From positions 1-64,000 of the forward strand of contig CABXVU010000006.1 of the NCBI GenBank assembly GCA_902515775.1: a DNA stretch of 64,000 bases, given 5' to 3'. A program made the position numbers and the translations under genes. A model generated the notes under the pieces. The model was not told the DNA's origin. It saw only the letters and a list, made by a program, of their open reading frames with translations, and searched no databases. Positions 52,477-62,090 of this stretch are shown here, piece after piece; within the stretch, counting starts at the first letter, position 1; every line of letters begins with the position of its first letter. The DNA is from an uncultured SAR86 cluster bacterium (GTDB lineage Bacteria > Pseudomonadota > Gammaproteobacteria > Magnimaribacterales > D2472).

Positions 52477-53091
52477 ATGACTCCTTCTTTTAAATCTCTT
52501 ACTGTTTTTCTTACAATTTTCTGTCTACAAATGAACCTAGTTGGAGAATCTAATCCTCATAAATTTATTGATTCTCAAGCTCAAGAAATGGTTCTTGTGA
52601 TAACTAATAATCAGGAGCTTTTCGCTAAAGATCCAGAATTATTTAAAGATAAAATCAGTATGATATTTGAACCAATGGTTGATTTTAGAAGGGTGGGAGC
52701 AAGTGTAATGGGAAAAAAATACTATCTTGCATCATCAAAATCACAAAGACTTGAGTTTATTCAAGCTTTTAAGAATTCATTGCTTGATACATACACATCT
52801 ACTCTGGCACAGTGGGGTGATCAAAAAATTGAAACAGTTTTTCCAGATGTTTTTGAAAATAAAAAAACTGAGGATGTGCAACAGAATTTAATTACCGCAA
52901 ATAATATTTATCCAATTACCTACAAAGTAAGAAAAAATAAAAGCGGAGACTGGTTAATTATTAATATCATCGTCAATGGAGTGAACTTGGGACTTACATT
53001 TAGAAATCAATTTCAAGCTTTGGCAAAAGAGCATAATGAAAATATTGATGAGATAATAAAGCATTGGACTTCTGATGCAGATCTTAATTAA
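52477..53091 (+). CDS. mlaC: MlaC-type phospholipid-binding ABC transport auxiliary protein
   Basis: Signal peptide, 'FEPMVDFRRVGASVMGKKYYLASSKSQRLEFIQAFKNSLLDTYTSTL' Ttg2D/MlaC signature; next to ibaG-murA. Confidence 0.88.
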   Translation: MTPSFKSLTVFLTIFCLQMNLVGESNPHKFIDSQAQEMVLVITNNQELFAKDPELFKDKISMIFEPMVDFRRVGASVMGKKYYLASSKSQRLEFIQAFKNSLLDTYTSTLAQWGDQKIETVFPDVFENKKTEDVQQNLITANNIYPITYKVRKNKSGDWLIINIIVNGVNLGLTFRNQFQALAKEHNENIDEIIKHWTSDADLN

Positions 53092-53112
53092 TTTTTTATT
53101 GATAATTTTCAT

Positions 53113-53334
53113 ATGGATATTACCCAATTTCTTAAATCACAATTTCCTGAAGCAGAGATCTCCTTTGATGGAGAAGATTGCAACTCAAAAGTTCTTATTG
53201 TCAGCGAAAAATTTGAGGGTTTAAATTTACTTCAACGGCATAAATTAGTTTTAGGTGCGCTGAAAGATCATTTTCAATCAGGTGAACTTCATGCTCTTAG
53301 CTTGAGTACAAAGTCTCCATCAGAAGTGAATTAA
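53113..53334 (+). CDS. ibaG: BolA/IbaG family protein
   Basis: 73 aa BolA-like; between mlaC and murA. Confidence 0.85.
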   Translation: MDITQFLKSQFPEAEISFDGEDCNSKVLIVSEKFEGLNLLQRHKLVLGALKDHFQSGELHALSLSTKSPSEVN

Positions 53335-53336
53335 AT

Positions 53337-54596
53337 ATGGAAAAGCTTAGAATTGTTGGTGGAAATAAACTCTCAGGTTCTATTTCTTGCTCTGGCGCAA
53401 AAAATGCGGCTTTGCCAATGCTGGCTGCAACTATATTGACTGATCAACAAATCACTTTTAAAAATTTACCTTACCTTCAAGATATTACTACAATGTTTGA
53501 AATCCTTGGCTCAATGGGAGCTGAAATAACTTTAAATGAGGGCATGAACTTCATAATTTCAACATCAAAACTACATGATTTCGAAGCTAGGTATGAGCTA
53601 GTCAAGACTATGCGTGCTTCAATTTTAGTATTAGGTTCTCTTGTTGCTAGACATGGTTTTGCACGAATCGCTCTTCCTGGTGGATGTGCAATAGGAACTA
53701 GACCAGTTGATTTTCATTTAGATGCATTGGCAAAACTTGGCGCAAAAATAGAATTAAAAAATGGTTATATTGAAGCTACTGCGAGAAAATTAATTGGTTG
53801 CGAAATTAACTTTCCTGGAGTTTCTGTCACAGGAACTGAAAATATTATGATGGCTGCTGTTCTTGCAGAAGGTCAAACAATTTTAAGAAATGTTGCAAAA
53901 GAACCTGAGGTTGAGGATTTAGCAAATTTTCTCAATTCTATGGGAGCAAAAATTAGAGGAGCAGGAAGCGATGAAATTATTATTGATGGAGTTGATAATC
54001 TTAGTGGTACAAAATTTAGTATCCCAGCAGATAGAATAGAGGCTGGAACGTATTTAGTCGCTGCAGCTATCACTGGAGGCGATATCACCATATCAAATGT
54101 GCAAGCACCAAGAATGAATAATATTTTAGATAAATTAAAATTAAGTGGAGCCTCAATTAATATCAGCAGTAATAGTATTCAACTCTCCATGAATAGAGAT
54201 TCTATTTTACCAGTAGATATTTCCACAGCTCCATTTCCAGGATTTCCTACGGACATGCAGGCACAATTTACAGTATTAAATGCATTATCTAAAGGTTCTT
54301 CTGTAGTAACAGAGAATGTGTTTGAAAATCGGTTTATGCATGTTCAAGAGCTAAATAGAATGGGATGTGATATAACTGTAAAAGGCAGTAACGCATTTGT
54401 AAAAGGGGTGAACTCGCTAAATGGCGCTCCTGTGATGGCAACAGATCTTCGTGCATCTGCAAGCCTAATATTGGCAGGATTATGCGCTGATGGAGAAACA
54501 GTAGTAGATCGCATTTATCATATAGATAGAGGATATGAAAGGATTGAAGAGAAGCTTTCTTATCTCGGTGCTGACATAACCAGACTTCCAAGCTAA
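53337..54596 (+). CDS. murA: UDP-N-acetylglucosamine 1-carboxyvinyltransferase
   Basis: 'SGAKNAALPMLAATIL', active-site Cys loop 'PGGCAIGTRPVDFH'. Confidence 0.96.
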   Translation: MEKLRIVGGNKLSGSISCSGAKNAALPMLAATILTDQQITFKNLPYLQDITTMFEILGSMGAEITLNEGMNFIISTSKLHDFEARYELVKTMRASILVLGSLVARHGFARIALPGGCAIGTRPVDFHLDALAKLGAKIELKNGYIEATARKLIGCEINFPGVSVTGTENIMMAAVLAEGQTILRNVAKEPEVEDLANFLNSMGAKIRGAGSDEIIIDGVDNLSGTKFSIPADRIEAGTYLVAAAITGGDITISNVQAPRMNNILDKLKLSGASINISSNSIQLSMNRDSILPVDISTAPFPGFPTDMQAQFTVLNALSKGSSVVTENVFENRFMHVQELNRMGCDITVKGSNAFVKGVNSLNGAPVMATDLRASASLILAGLCADGETVVDRIYHIDRGYERIEEKLSYLGADITRLPS

Positions 54597-54608
54597 CATC
54601 TATTAACT

Positions 54609-55010
54609 ATGGAAAATAAAAAAGAAAATTTAAAACTTATATTAAATCATGTAGAAACCATTGCTATTGTTGGAGTCAGTTCTAGGCCGGATAGAGAAAG
54701 CTATAAAGTAGCGAAATTTCTAAAAGATTTTGGTTATAGGATTTTTCCCGTTAATCCAAATATTCATGATAATAGAATTTTAGGACAAGAATGTTATCAA
54801 GACCTTTCATCCATTAAAGATAGTATAGATATGGTCGATGTATTTCGAGGCGTAGAACATATTCCAGGTATTGCAAATGAAGCAATAAAAATAAAAGCTA
54901 AAATCTTTTGGACACAAGAAGGTTTATATAGTGAAGAGGCAGAAAAAATTGCAAATAATGCAGGCTTAAAAGTTATTATGGACCAATGCCCAAAAAAGAT
55001 TCTTGCTTAA
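54609..55010 (+). CDS. CoA-binding domain protein (YccU-like)
   Basis: 'IAIVGVSSRPDRESYKVAKFLKDFGYRIFPVNP'. Confidence 0.85.
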   Translation: MENKKENLKLILNHVETIAIVGVSSRPDRESYKVAKFLKDFGYRIFPVNPNIHDNRILGQECYQDLSSIKDSIDMVDVFRGVEHIPGIANEAIKIKAKIFWTQEGLYSEEAEKIANNAGLKVIMDQCPKKILA

Positions 55011-55028
55011 TCAAAAAATAATTTAATT

Positions 55029-55835
55029 ATGAAAGACAATGTAAATAAAATTTTAGAGATAGATCAAACATCTGAAGGAATCCTTCGTTTGTTGCTTAAT
55101 GATTCTAAGAATAAAAATGCACTCTCACATCAGATGATGATTCAGCTCAAAGAGCAGATTTTTATGGCTTCATCAGATGATTCAATTAAAGTTATTATTA
55201 TTGCTGCAGTTGGAGATACTTTCTGTTCAGGGCACAATTTAAAAGATATTACTGATGCTAGAAACAATGAAGATGATGGTAGGTCATATTTTTTAGATCT
55301 ATTTAATTTATGTTCATCTTTAATGCAAATGATAATCTCCTGTTCAAAACCAGTCATAGCTGAGGTAAATGGAATTGCAACTGCAGCAGGTTGTCAGCTA
55401 GTAGCAAGTTGTGATTTAGCAATAGCCTCAGATTCATCAAAATTTGCAACACCCGGAGTTAATATAGGTTTATTTTGCTCTACTCCAATGGTTGCACTTA
55501 CGCGAAATATAAGTAAAAAAGAAGCAATGAAAATGTTATTAACAGGCGATATGATTGATTCAGTTGAAGCTAAAAGGATATCTCTTATCAACAATTACGT
55601 GCCCTCAGAAAAACTACATGATGAGGTATTATCAATTGCCCATAAGATTTCGTCCAAGTCGCATGCGACTTTAAAAACTGGTAAAGAGGCGTTTTATAAG
55701 CAATATGAAATGAGTCTTTCTGATGCGTATGACTTCACCTCAAAAGTAATGACTGAAAACTCGCTTGCAGATGATGCGAAGGAGGGCATCTCTTCATTTC
55801 TTGAAAAGCGAGAACCAGTTTGGAAAGAAGATTAA
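55029..55835 (+). CDS. Enoyl-CoA hydratase/isomerase family protein
   Basis: Crotonase motifs 'FCSGHNLKDI', 'KPVIAEVNGIATAAGCQLVASCDLAIAS'. Confidence 0.9.
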   Translation: MKDNVNKILEIDQTSEGILRLLLNDSKNKNALSHQMMIQLKEQIFMASSDDSIKVIIIAAVGDTFCSGHNLKDITDARNNEDDGRSYFLDLFNLCSSLMQMIISCSKPVIAEVNGIATAAGCQLVASCDLAIASDSSKFATPGVNIGLFCSTPMVALTRNISKKEAMKMLLTGDMIDSVEAKRISLINNYVPSEKLHDEVLSIAHKISSKSHATLKTGKEAFYKQYEMSLSDAYDFTSKVMTENSLADDAKEGISSFLEKREPVWKED

Positions 55836-55836
55836 T

Positions 55837-56841
55837 CTATTTCACAGGAATTGGCTCTGTAATAATTTTGTAATTAGCCAATGCAGAGTCTTGTAATATC
55901 TGGAAATTGATCTCATCTCCTGGAAAGGAATTCTTTAAAGCTCCTGTTAGATTTTCCCACGATGGAGTTTTATTGTTGATTGATAAAATTATAGCGCCCG
56001 GTTTGATTTCGCCACTATTAAATAAAGGTCCGTAATTCCTTAGCTCTAATATTTCAAGACCATAGGTTAATTTATTATTTAATAAGAATCTTTTTACCTT
56101 TACTCTAAAGTCTCCAATCCATGAGCGTTTTACTGAGCCAAATTGAATAATTTCTGATGCAACTTCAATCATTTTATTTGCTGGGAGTGCAAAACCGATC
56201 CCAGAAAAAGATCCAGTTTTTGAAAAAATTTTTGTGTTCATTCCAATAAGATTTCCTTTGTGATTGATCAGAGCTCCACCTGAATTTCCTGGATTTATAG
56301 CAGCATCCGTTTGAATAAGATCAAGATATGGATTGCCGTAATCTCTTCCAGTAGCGCTAATAATTCCGCTGGTAAATGTTTTTCCTAACCCAAATGCATT
56401 TCCAATTGCAATTACTTGATCGCCTATTTGAACTGAGGAGCTATTTGACACTTCAATGGGGATCAAGGGATTTGATGGCAAAATTTTAATGACTGCAAGA
56501 TCAGATCTTTCATCAAAGCCTATTAGGGATGCTGGATAAACTTGGCCATCATCAAGCTCGACATTAATAAGCTTTTTTCTTTCAATAACATGCATATTAG
56601 TGACAATATATCCATCATTAGAAATTATAATTCCTGAACCCACGACATCATTTTTTGAGCCTCCATCAAATAATCTTGTTTCAATATTATTTACAGAGCT
56701 TATGTTGATTACAGAGGGAGAAGCCTTTGAAATAGCTTTTACATAACCATTATCATTCGACATATTTGTATAAAGATATGTCAGAATACCTAACAATATT
56801 AAAAAATTTATCCCTGAAAGCTTATTACTTAAAAATTTCAT
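55837..56841 (-). CDS. degS: DegS-like trypsin/PDZ serine protease
   Basis: N-terminal anchor, 'TNMHVIE', 'DLAVIKI', 'NPGNSGGALIN', C-terminal PDZ. Confidence 0.88.
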   Translation of the reverse strand: MKFLSNKLSGINFLILLGILTYLYTNMSNDNGYVKAISKASPSVINISSVNNIETRLFDGGSKNDVVGSGIIISNDGYIVTNMHVIERKKLINVELDDGQVYPASLIGFDERSDLAVIKILPSNPLIPIEVSNSSSVQIGDQVIAIGNAFGLGKTFTSGIISATGRDYGNPYLDLIQTDAAINPGNSGGALINHKGNLIGMNTKIFSKTGSFSGIGFALPANKMIEVASEIIQFGSVKRSWIGDFRVKVKRFLLNNKLTYGLEILELRNYGPLFNSGEIKPGAIILSINNKTPSWENLTGALKNSFPGDEINFQILQDSALANYKIITEPIPVK

Positions 56842-56861
56842 ATGATCATTAAATCAATAAT

Positions 56862-57911
56862 ATGAAGGATATAAAAGTTGTTGCAAAGAAATTATCTGAA
56901 CAAGGTATAACTCTTGATGATCAGCAAGCTTCATTCTTAGAAGAATTTATTGAGCTTGACTCTACTTATAAACCTAAAACATTTTTTTTTAGTAAACAAT
57001 CGATTGGTAATCTATATCTTTGGGGCCCAGTCGGAAGAGGTAAAACAATGTTGCTGCAAGCAATACAAGATTCCTTTTTTTCAAATTCTGCACAATTTCA
57101 CTTTATCGAATTTATGCAACTTGTGCATAATAAATTAGACGATTTTTCAGGAACCAGTAATCCCTTGTTAAAAGTTGTTAAGTTTTTATGTAATGATCAT
57201 AAAATAATCTTTTTAGATGAATTTCAAATTGAGGATATTGCTGATGCAATGATCATAGGCACTTTAATTGAAGCATTATCTAGCAAAGGCATAAGATTAT
57301 TAATTTCCTCCAATTCACATCCAGATAATCTTTATAAGGACGGTCTTCAAAGAACCAAATTTCTTAAAACGATTAATTTTATTAAGAAGAATTTTCTTAT
57401 TTATAATTTGTTGGGTGCTGAAGATTATCGGCTTAAAGAAATTGCAAAGTTTGATAGCTCAGCTAAAGATGGAAATGGTGACGAGAGTGTCAAATATTTC
57501 CTATTAAGAACTTTTAACAAAGATATTACAAATAAGACTGAATTTTTAGTAAACACCAGAACGTTTAGTTGTTTAGGATGTTCTGACAAAGCGCTTTGGA
57601 TTTCTTTCAATGATTTTTTTTCCTCGCCCTGCGCAAGTACTGATTTCATTGAAATTGTTAAAACCTTTGAATGGATCTTTATTAATAATTTTCATATATG
57701 TAGCGATGATCACATTGATAAAGTCAGAAGATTTATTAGTTTTGTAGATATTGCTTATAAAGAAAAACAAAAATTAAAATTATTTTATGATCCAAACTCA
57801 ATAAATTATTTATATTCTGGAGATCAACTGGAAAATTTATGGGTTAGAACAGAAAGTAGGCTGCATCAAATAGCTTCAGCAAAATATCTTCAAAATTTAA
57901 AGCAAAACTAA
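56862..57911 (+). CDS. zapE: Cell division protein ZapE (AFG1-family ATPase)
   Basis: Walker A 'GPVGRGKT', Walker B 'IIFLDEFQIEDIADAMI'; upstream of rplM. Confidence 0.9.
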   Translation: MKDIKVVAKKLSEQGITLDDQQASFLEEFIELDSTYKPKTFFFSKQSIGNLYLWGPVGRGKTMLLQAIQDSFFSNSAQFHFIEFMQLVHNKLDDFSGTSNPLLKVVKFLCNDHKIIFLDEFQIEDIADAMIIGTLIEALSSKGIRLLISSNSHPDNLYKDGLQRTKFLKTINFIKKNFLIYNLLGAEDYRLKEIAKFDSSAKDGNGDESVKYFLLRTFNKDITNKTEFLVNTRTFSCLGCSDKALWISFNDFFSSPCASTDFIEIVKTFEWIFINNFHICSDDHIDKVRRFISFVDIAYKEKQKLKLFYDPNSINYLYSGDQLENLWVRTESRLHQIASAKYLQNLKQN

Positions 57912-57994
57912 ACTAAATGAATTAAAATATTGATTAAATAGCTAGTAAACATTAACATTCTCATCTAAATTTTTTCTTTTAACCATATAAAGCA

Positions 57995-58429
57995 ATGAAG
58001 ACTTTTTCACTAAGAAAAGAAGATGCTAAGCATGATTGGTATATTGTTGATGCATCTGACAAAATTTTGGGACGCTTGGCAACAAAAATAGCTGATCGTA
58101 TTCGCGGTAAAGATAAACCTTCATTTACCCCTCATACTGATGGAGGTGATTATGTAGTTGTTATTAATGCAGAAAAGATTAAGGTAACCGGTAAAAAATT
58201 TGACGATAAAAAATACTATACACACTCTTTATATCCAGGTGGATTAAAGGCTAGAGCTTTTAAAGATATTATCAAAAATAAGCCTGAATACGTCCTTGAA
58301 GAGGCTGTAAAGGGCATGCTTCCAAAAAATAAACTTGGAAAAAAAATATTTAAAAAGCTTAAAGTATACAAAGATGATATTCATCCGCATGAATCTCAAG
58401 AACCAAAAGTATGGGAGCCAATAATATGA
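57995..58429 (+). CDS. rplM: 50S ribosomal protein L13
   Basis: '[48 protein letters not shown]'. Confidence 0.97.
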   Translation: MKTFSLRKEDAKHDWYIVDASDKILGRLATKIADRIRGKDKPSFTPHTDGGDYVVVINAEKIKVTGKKFDDKKYYTHSLYPGGLKARAFKDIIKNKPEYVLEEAVKGMLPKNKLGKKIFKKLKVYKDDIHPHESQEPKVWEPII

Positions 58430-58818
58430 GTTCAGCTATGCATTATGCCACTGGAAGAAGAAAAACTTCCTCAGCAAGAGTCTACTTATCTAAAGGTAAA
58501 GGGAAGATACTCGTAAATAACAAGGAACTATCTCATTACTTTGGTAGACAAGTAGCACAAATGTTAGTTATGCAACCATTAAAATTAACTGAGTTGGACG
58601 AAAAAATAGACATCAAAGCTATGGTTAAAGGTGGCGGCAGTTTTGGACAGGCTGGAGCTATTAGACATGGAATTTCTAGAGCCTTGCTTGAATTTGATGA
58701 GTCTTTAAGACCTCAATTAAAATCTGCAGGATTCCTGACAAGAGATGATAGAAAAGTTGAAAGAAAGAAACCAGGATTAAAGAAAGCAAGAAAAAGCTCT
58801 CAATTCTCAAAACGTTAA
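58426..58818 (+). CDS. rpsI: 30S ribosomal protein S9
   Basis: '[15 protein letters not shown]', C-terminal '[12 protein letters not shown]'; start at 58426. Confidence 0.96.
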   Translation: MSSAMHYATGRRKTSSARVYLSKGKGKILVNNKELSHYFGRQVAQMLVMQPLKLTELDEKIDIKAMVKGGGSFGQAGAIRHGISRALLEFDESLRPQLKSAGFLTRDDRKVERKKPGLKKARKSSQFSKR

Positions 58819-58861
58819 TTTCTTTCATTTAAATTTTACCGTTTATCCCAATATAGGTTTA

Positions 58862-59437
58862 ATGGAAGATACACTTACCACGCGAAGAAAAGTTCTAATT
58901 GGCATGACCGCAACCGTCGGAGCAGCTGGTGCGTCAATGGCAGCTATTCCGTTCATCGCCTCATGGAATCCCAGTGCCAAAGCAAAAGCAGTCGGAGGCC
59001 CTGTGAGGATAGATGTATCCAAAATGCAAATTGGACAAAAGATCCAGGTCTCATGGAGAAAGCAACCTATATTCATTATTCGTCATAGTAAAGAGGCAAT
59101 AGAAAACCTCTCCAAAGTCGAATCAAAATTAGATGACCCGAGCTCACTTAAAATAGAAGAACCATACAGAGACTTGAATCCCACCAGATCTACCTCAGGA
59201 GAATATACGGTAATAGCTGGAGTTTGTACTCACCTTGGGTGTGCGCCTAAATTTTATCCAGAAATACAACCCCAGCCATGGGATGATTCATGGATTGGAG
59301 GATTTTTTTGCCCTTGCCATGGATCAATGTTCGACATCGTTGGCAGAGTATTTAAAGGTGTTCCAGCGCCAACAAACTTAAAAGTTCCACCACATTATTT
59401 TGATGGAAGTATTCTAACTATAGGGGAAGAGAGGTAA
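58862..59437 (+). CDS. petA: Ubiquinol-cytochrome c reductase iron-sulfur (Rieske) subunit
   Basis: TAT-like N-terminus 'TTRRKVLIGM', cluster motifs 'CTHLGC' and 'CPCHGSMF'. Confidence 0.95.
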   Translation: MEDTLTTRRKVLIGMTATVGAAGASMAAIPFIASWNPSAKAKAVGGPVRIDVSKMQIGQKIQVSWRKQPIFIIRHSKEAIENLSKVESKLDDPSSLKIEEPYRDLNPTRSTSGEYTVIAGVCTHLGCAPKFYPEIQPQPWDDSWIGGFFCPCHGSMFDIVGRVFKGVPAPTNLKVPPHYFDGSILTIGEER

Positions 59438-59443
59438 AGCATA

Positions 59444-60661
59444 ATGACTCAACAATCATCTGGAATTTTTAATTGGATTAATACTCGACTACCAATCTCA
59501 AATACATATGAGCGTCATCTATCTAAACATCCTGTTCCTAAGAAGGTAAATTTTTGGTATTTATTTGGTGCATTAGCATCTGTTGTTTTGATAATTCAAA
59601 TTGTCTCAGGTATATGGTTGATGTTTGGATATGAGAATACTGAAGAAGGTGCTTTTGCATCTGTTGAGTACATCATGAGAGATATTGAATATGGTTGGAT
59701 AATTCGTTACATGCACACAACAGGGGCCTCAATGTTTTTTGCCGTTGTATATCTTCATATGTTCAGAGGCCTACTATATGGCTCATATCACAAACCAAGA
59801 GAATTAGTCTGGATTTTTGGAATGACTATTTACCTTGTTATGATGGCAGAGGGTTTCCTTGGATATGTATTACCATATGGTCAAATGTCATATTGGGGAG
59901 CTCAAGTTATTATTTCTCTTTTTGGAGCCATTCCATACATAGGGGAATCATTAGAGCTTTGGGTCAGAGGCGATTATTATATTTCTGGAGCAACCATTTC
60001 AAGATTTTTTGCACTTCATGTTGTTGCTTTGCCCTTAATATTAATAGCATTGGTGTTTATGCATTTAGTTGCTTTACATGAGGTAGGTGCCGGAAATCCT
60101 GATGGAGTAGATATAGAAAAATATCTTGACGAAGATGGAGTGCCACTTGATAGCGTTCCATTTTTTCCATACAAGGTTTTGAATGCTTTAGTGGCTATTG
60201 GGGTATTTGGGATTGTTTTTTCGTTCATAATGTTCTTCTTTCCAGAGGGAGGAGGGTACATGTTGGAGCTTGCTAACTTTGAGGAAGCTAATCCATTAAG
60301 TACGCCTGAACACATTGCTCCAGTATGGTATTACTCTCCATACTATGCAATGTTAAGAGCAGTTCCTGATAAGTTAGGAGGCTTATTGGTAATGGCAGCA
60401 GCTATTGCTATTTTATTTGTAGTGCCATGGCTTGATAGAAGCAAGGCAGCTTCAATAAGGTACAAAGGTATATTAAGCAAAATTGCTATGACGATGTTTA
60501 TTATCAGTTGGCTTATGCTTGCCTGGTTAGGGACTGTCCCAGTAACAGCCCTTAGGACTACTTTAAGCATTATTGGAACTGTAATTTATTTTGCATTCTT
60601 CCTTTTGATGCCCATTTATACTTCTATTGAAAAAACTAAACCGGTGCCTGAAAGATTGTGA
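59444..60661 (+). CDS. petB: Cytochrome b
   Basis: 'IRYMHTTGASMFFAVVYLHMFRGL', 'GFLGYVLPYGQMSYWGAQVI'. Confidence 0.96.
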   Translation: MTQQSSGIFNWINTRLPISNTYERHLSKHPVPKKVNFWYLFGALASVVLIIQIVSGIWLMFGYENTEEGAFASVEYIMRDIEYGWIIRYMHTTGASMFFAVVYLHMFRGLLYGSYHKPRELVWIFGMTIYLVMMAEGFLGYVLPYGQMSYWGAQVIISLFGAIPYIGESLELWVRGDYYISGATISRFFALHVVALPLILIALVFMHLVALHEVGAGNPDGVDIEKYLDEDGVPLDSVPFFPYKVLNALVAIGVFGIVFSFIMFFFPEGGGYMLELANFEEANPLSTPEHIAPVWYYSPYYAMLRAVPDKLGGLLVMAAAIAILFVVPWLDRSKAASIRYKGILSKIAMTMFIISWLMLAWLGTVPVTALRTTLSIIGTVIYFAFFLLMPIYTSIEKTKPVPERL

Positions 60662-61455
60662 AGAAGTTTTGTTTCCTAATCTTCTTATTTTTTTCAACTC
60701 ATTCAGTGATTGCGGCGGTAGGAGCTCCATGCGGAGATTATGGAGAATGTGATACTTTCAAACCACAATTAACCAATATTGAATCTTTACAATTAGGAGC
60801 TCTAACATTCATCAACCATTGTTATGGTTGTCATTCATTGAAATACTCACGGTGGGGAAGAATTTCTAAAGACTTAGATATTCCCGAAAAAATACTTACA
60901 GAAAATTTAGTTTTTGGAAGTGATGTTAAGCTTGGCGACAGAATGACTGGTTCAATGCAGCCAGCCGTATCTGAGAGTTGGTTTGGTATAGCTCCTCCTG
61001 ACTTGACACTTGTAACAAGATTGCATGGCTCTGACTGGGTTTACACCTATTTGCGAACTTTTTACGAAGATTTATCAAAACCATATGGAGTAAATAATAT
61101 GGTTTATCCCGGTGCAGCAATGCCAAATGTATTGGCTTCAATTCAAGGCCAACAAGTTTTGTCCTGTAAAGACGTTCCCATAATTGCCAGTAATGGTGGA
61201 GTGCGAAGAGATGAGTACGGCAATGATATAACCGAAGAAAAGTGTGGCTATCTTAAAACAATAAAAGGGTCTGGAAAACTTACTCAACAAGAATTTGATG
61301 ATTATATATTTAATCTTGTAAATTTTATGACCTATGTTGGAGAACCGAGTAGATCAGTAAGGGAGAGGATGGGTTGGTATGTAATACTTTTCTTTGTTGT
61401 ATTTACAGCTTTTTCCTATCTTTTATATAGAGAATACCAAAAAGATTATCATTAG
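60658..61455 (+). CDS. petC: Cytochrome c1
   Basis: Heme site 'CYGCHSLKYSRWGR', C-terminal TM; GTG start overlapping petB stop. Confidence 0.94.
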   Translation: MKKFCFLIFLFFSTHSVIAAVGAPCGDYGECDTFKPQLTNIESLQLGALTFINHCYGCHSLKYSRWGRISKDLDIPEKILTENLVFGSDVKLGDRMTGSMQPAVSESWFGIAPPDLTLVTRLHGSDWVYTYLRTFYEDLSKPYGVNNMVYPGAAMPNVLASIQGQQVLSCKDVPIIASNGGVRRDEYGNDITEEKCGYLKTIKGSGKLTQQEFDDYIFNLVNFMTYVGEPSRSVRERMGWYVILFFVVFTAFSYLLYREYQKDYH

Positions 61456-61481
61456 AAATTTATTTATAACCAAGAGGAGCT

Positions 61482-62090
61482 ATGATTTTATATTCTGACA
61501 AAGATGACCATTACAGCCATAGGGTAAGAATTGTTCTTACAGAAAAAGATATTGCATGTGAAATAAAAGAAACTACAAACGAAGAGGCCCCTGATGAGGT
61601 TTTGGCATTAAATCCATATCACAGCTTGCCTATTTTAGTTGATAGAGATCTTGGTTTGTATGATGCAGGAGTAATGCTTGAGTATCTTGATGAGCGTTTT
61701 CCTCATCCACCTCTTCTTCCCGTTTATCCTGTAACCAGAGCTAATAGTAGAACCCTTATGCTTAGAATTAATAAAGAATGGTGTCCACTAGTAGATAAAT
61801 TAATTGCTAAAGAGCAATCTGAAAAAGAATTACTAATTATCAGAGAAGAATTGCTAAATGAAATTAGTACTGTTGCACCAACTTTCAAAGAATTTGATTT
61901 TTTTATGAGTGAGGATTTTTCATTAATTGATTGTTATTTAGCACCTATTTTATGGAGACTACCTTCATTAGGTATTAACCTTCCATTAAACAGGCACCTT
62001 AAGCCTCTGTTGGATTATCAAACAAAAATTTTCGAAAGACCAAGCTTTCGAGATAGCCTTTCATTGATAGAGAGAGATCTTAGGGATTAA
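61482..62090 (+). CDS. sspA: Stringent starvation protein A (GST-like)
   Basis: GST fold 'LYSDKDDHYSHRVRIVLTEKDI'; follows petABC; AGAGGAG SD. Confidence 0.9.
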   Translation: MILYSDKDDHYSHRVRIVLTEKDIACEIKETTNEEAPDEVLALNPYHSLPILVDRDLGLYDAGVMLEYLDERFPHPPLLPVYPVTRANSRTLMLRINKEWCPLVDKLIAKEQSEKELLIIREELLNEISTVAPTFKEFDFFMSEDFSLIDCYLAPILWRLPSLGINLPLNRHLKPLLDYQTKIFERPSFRDSLSLIERDLRD

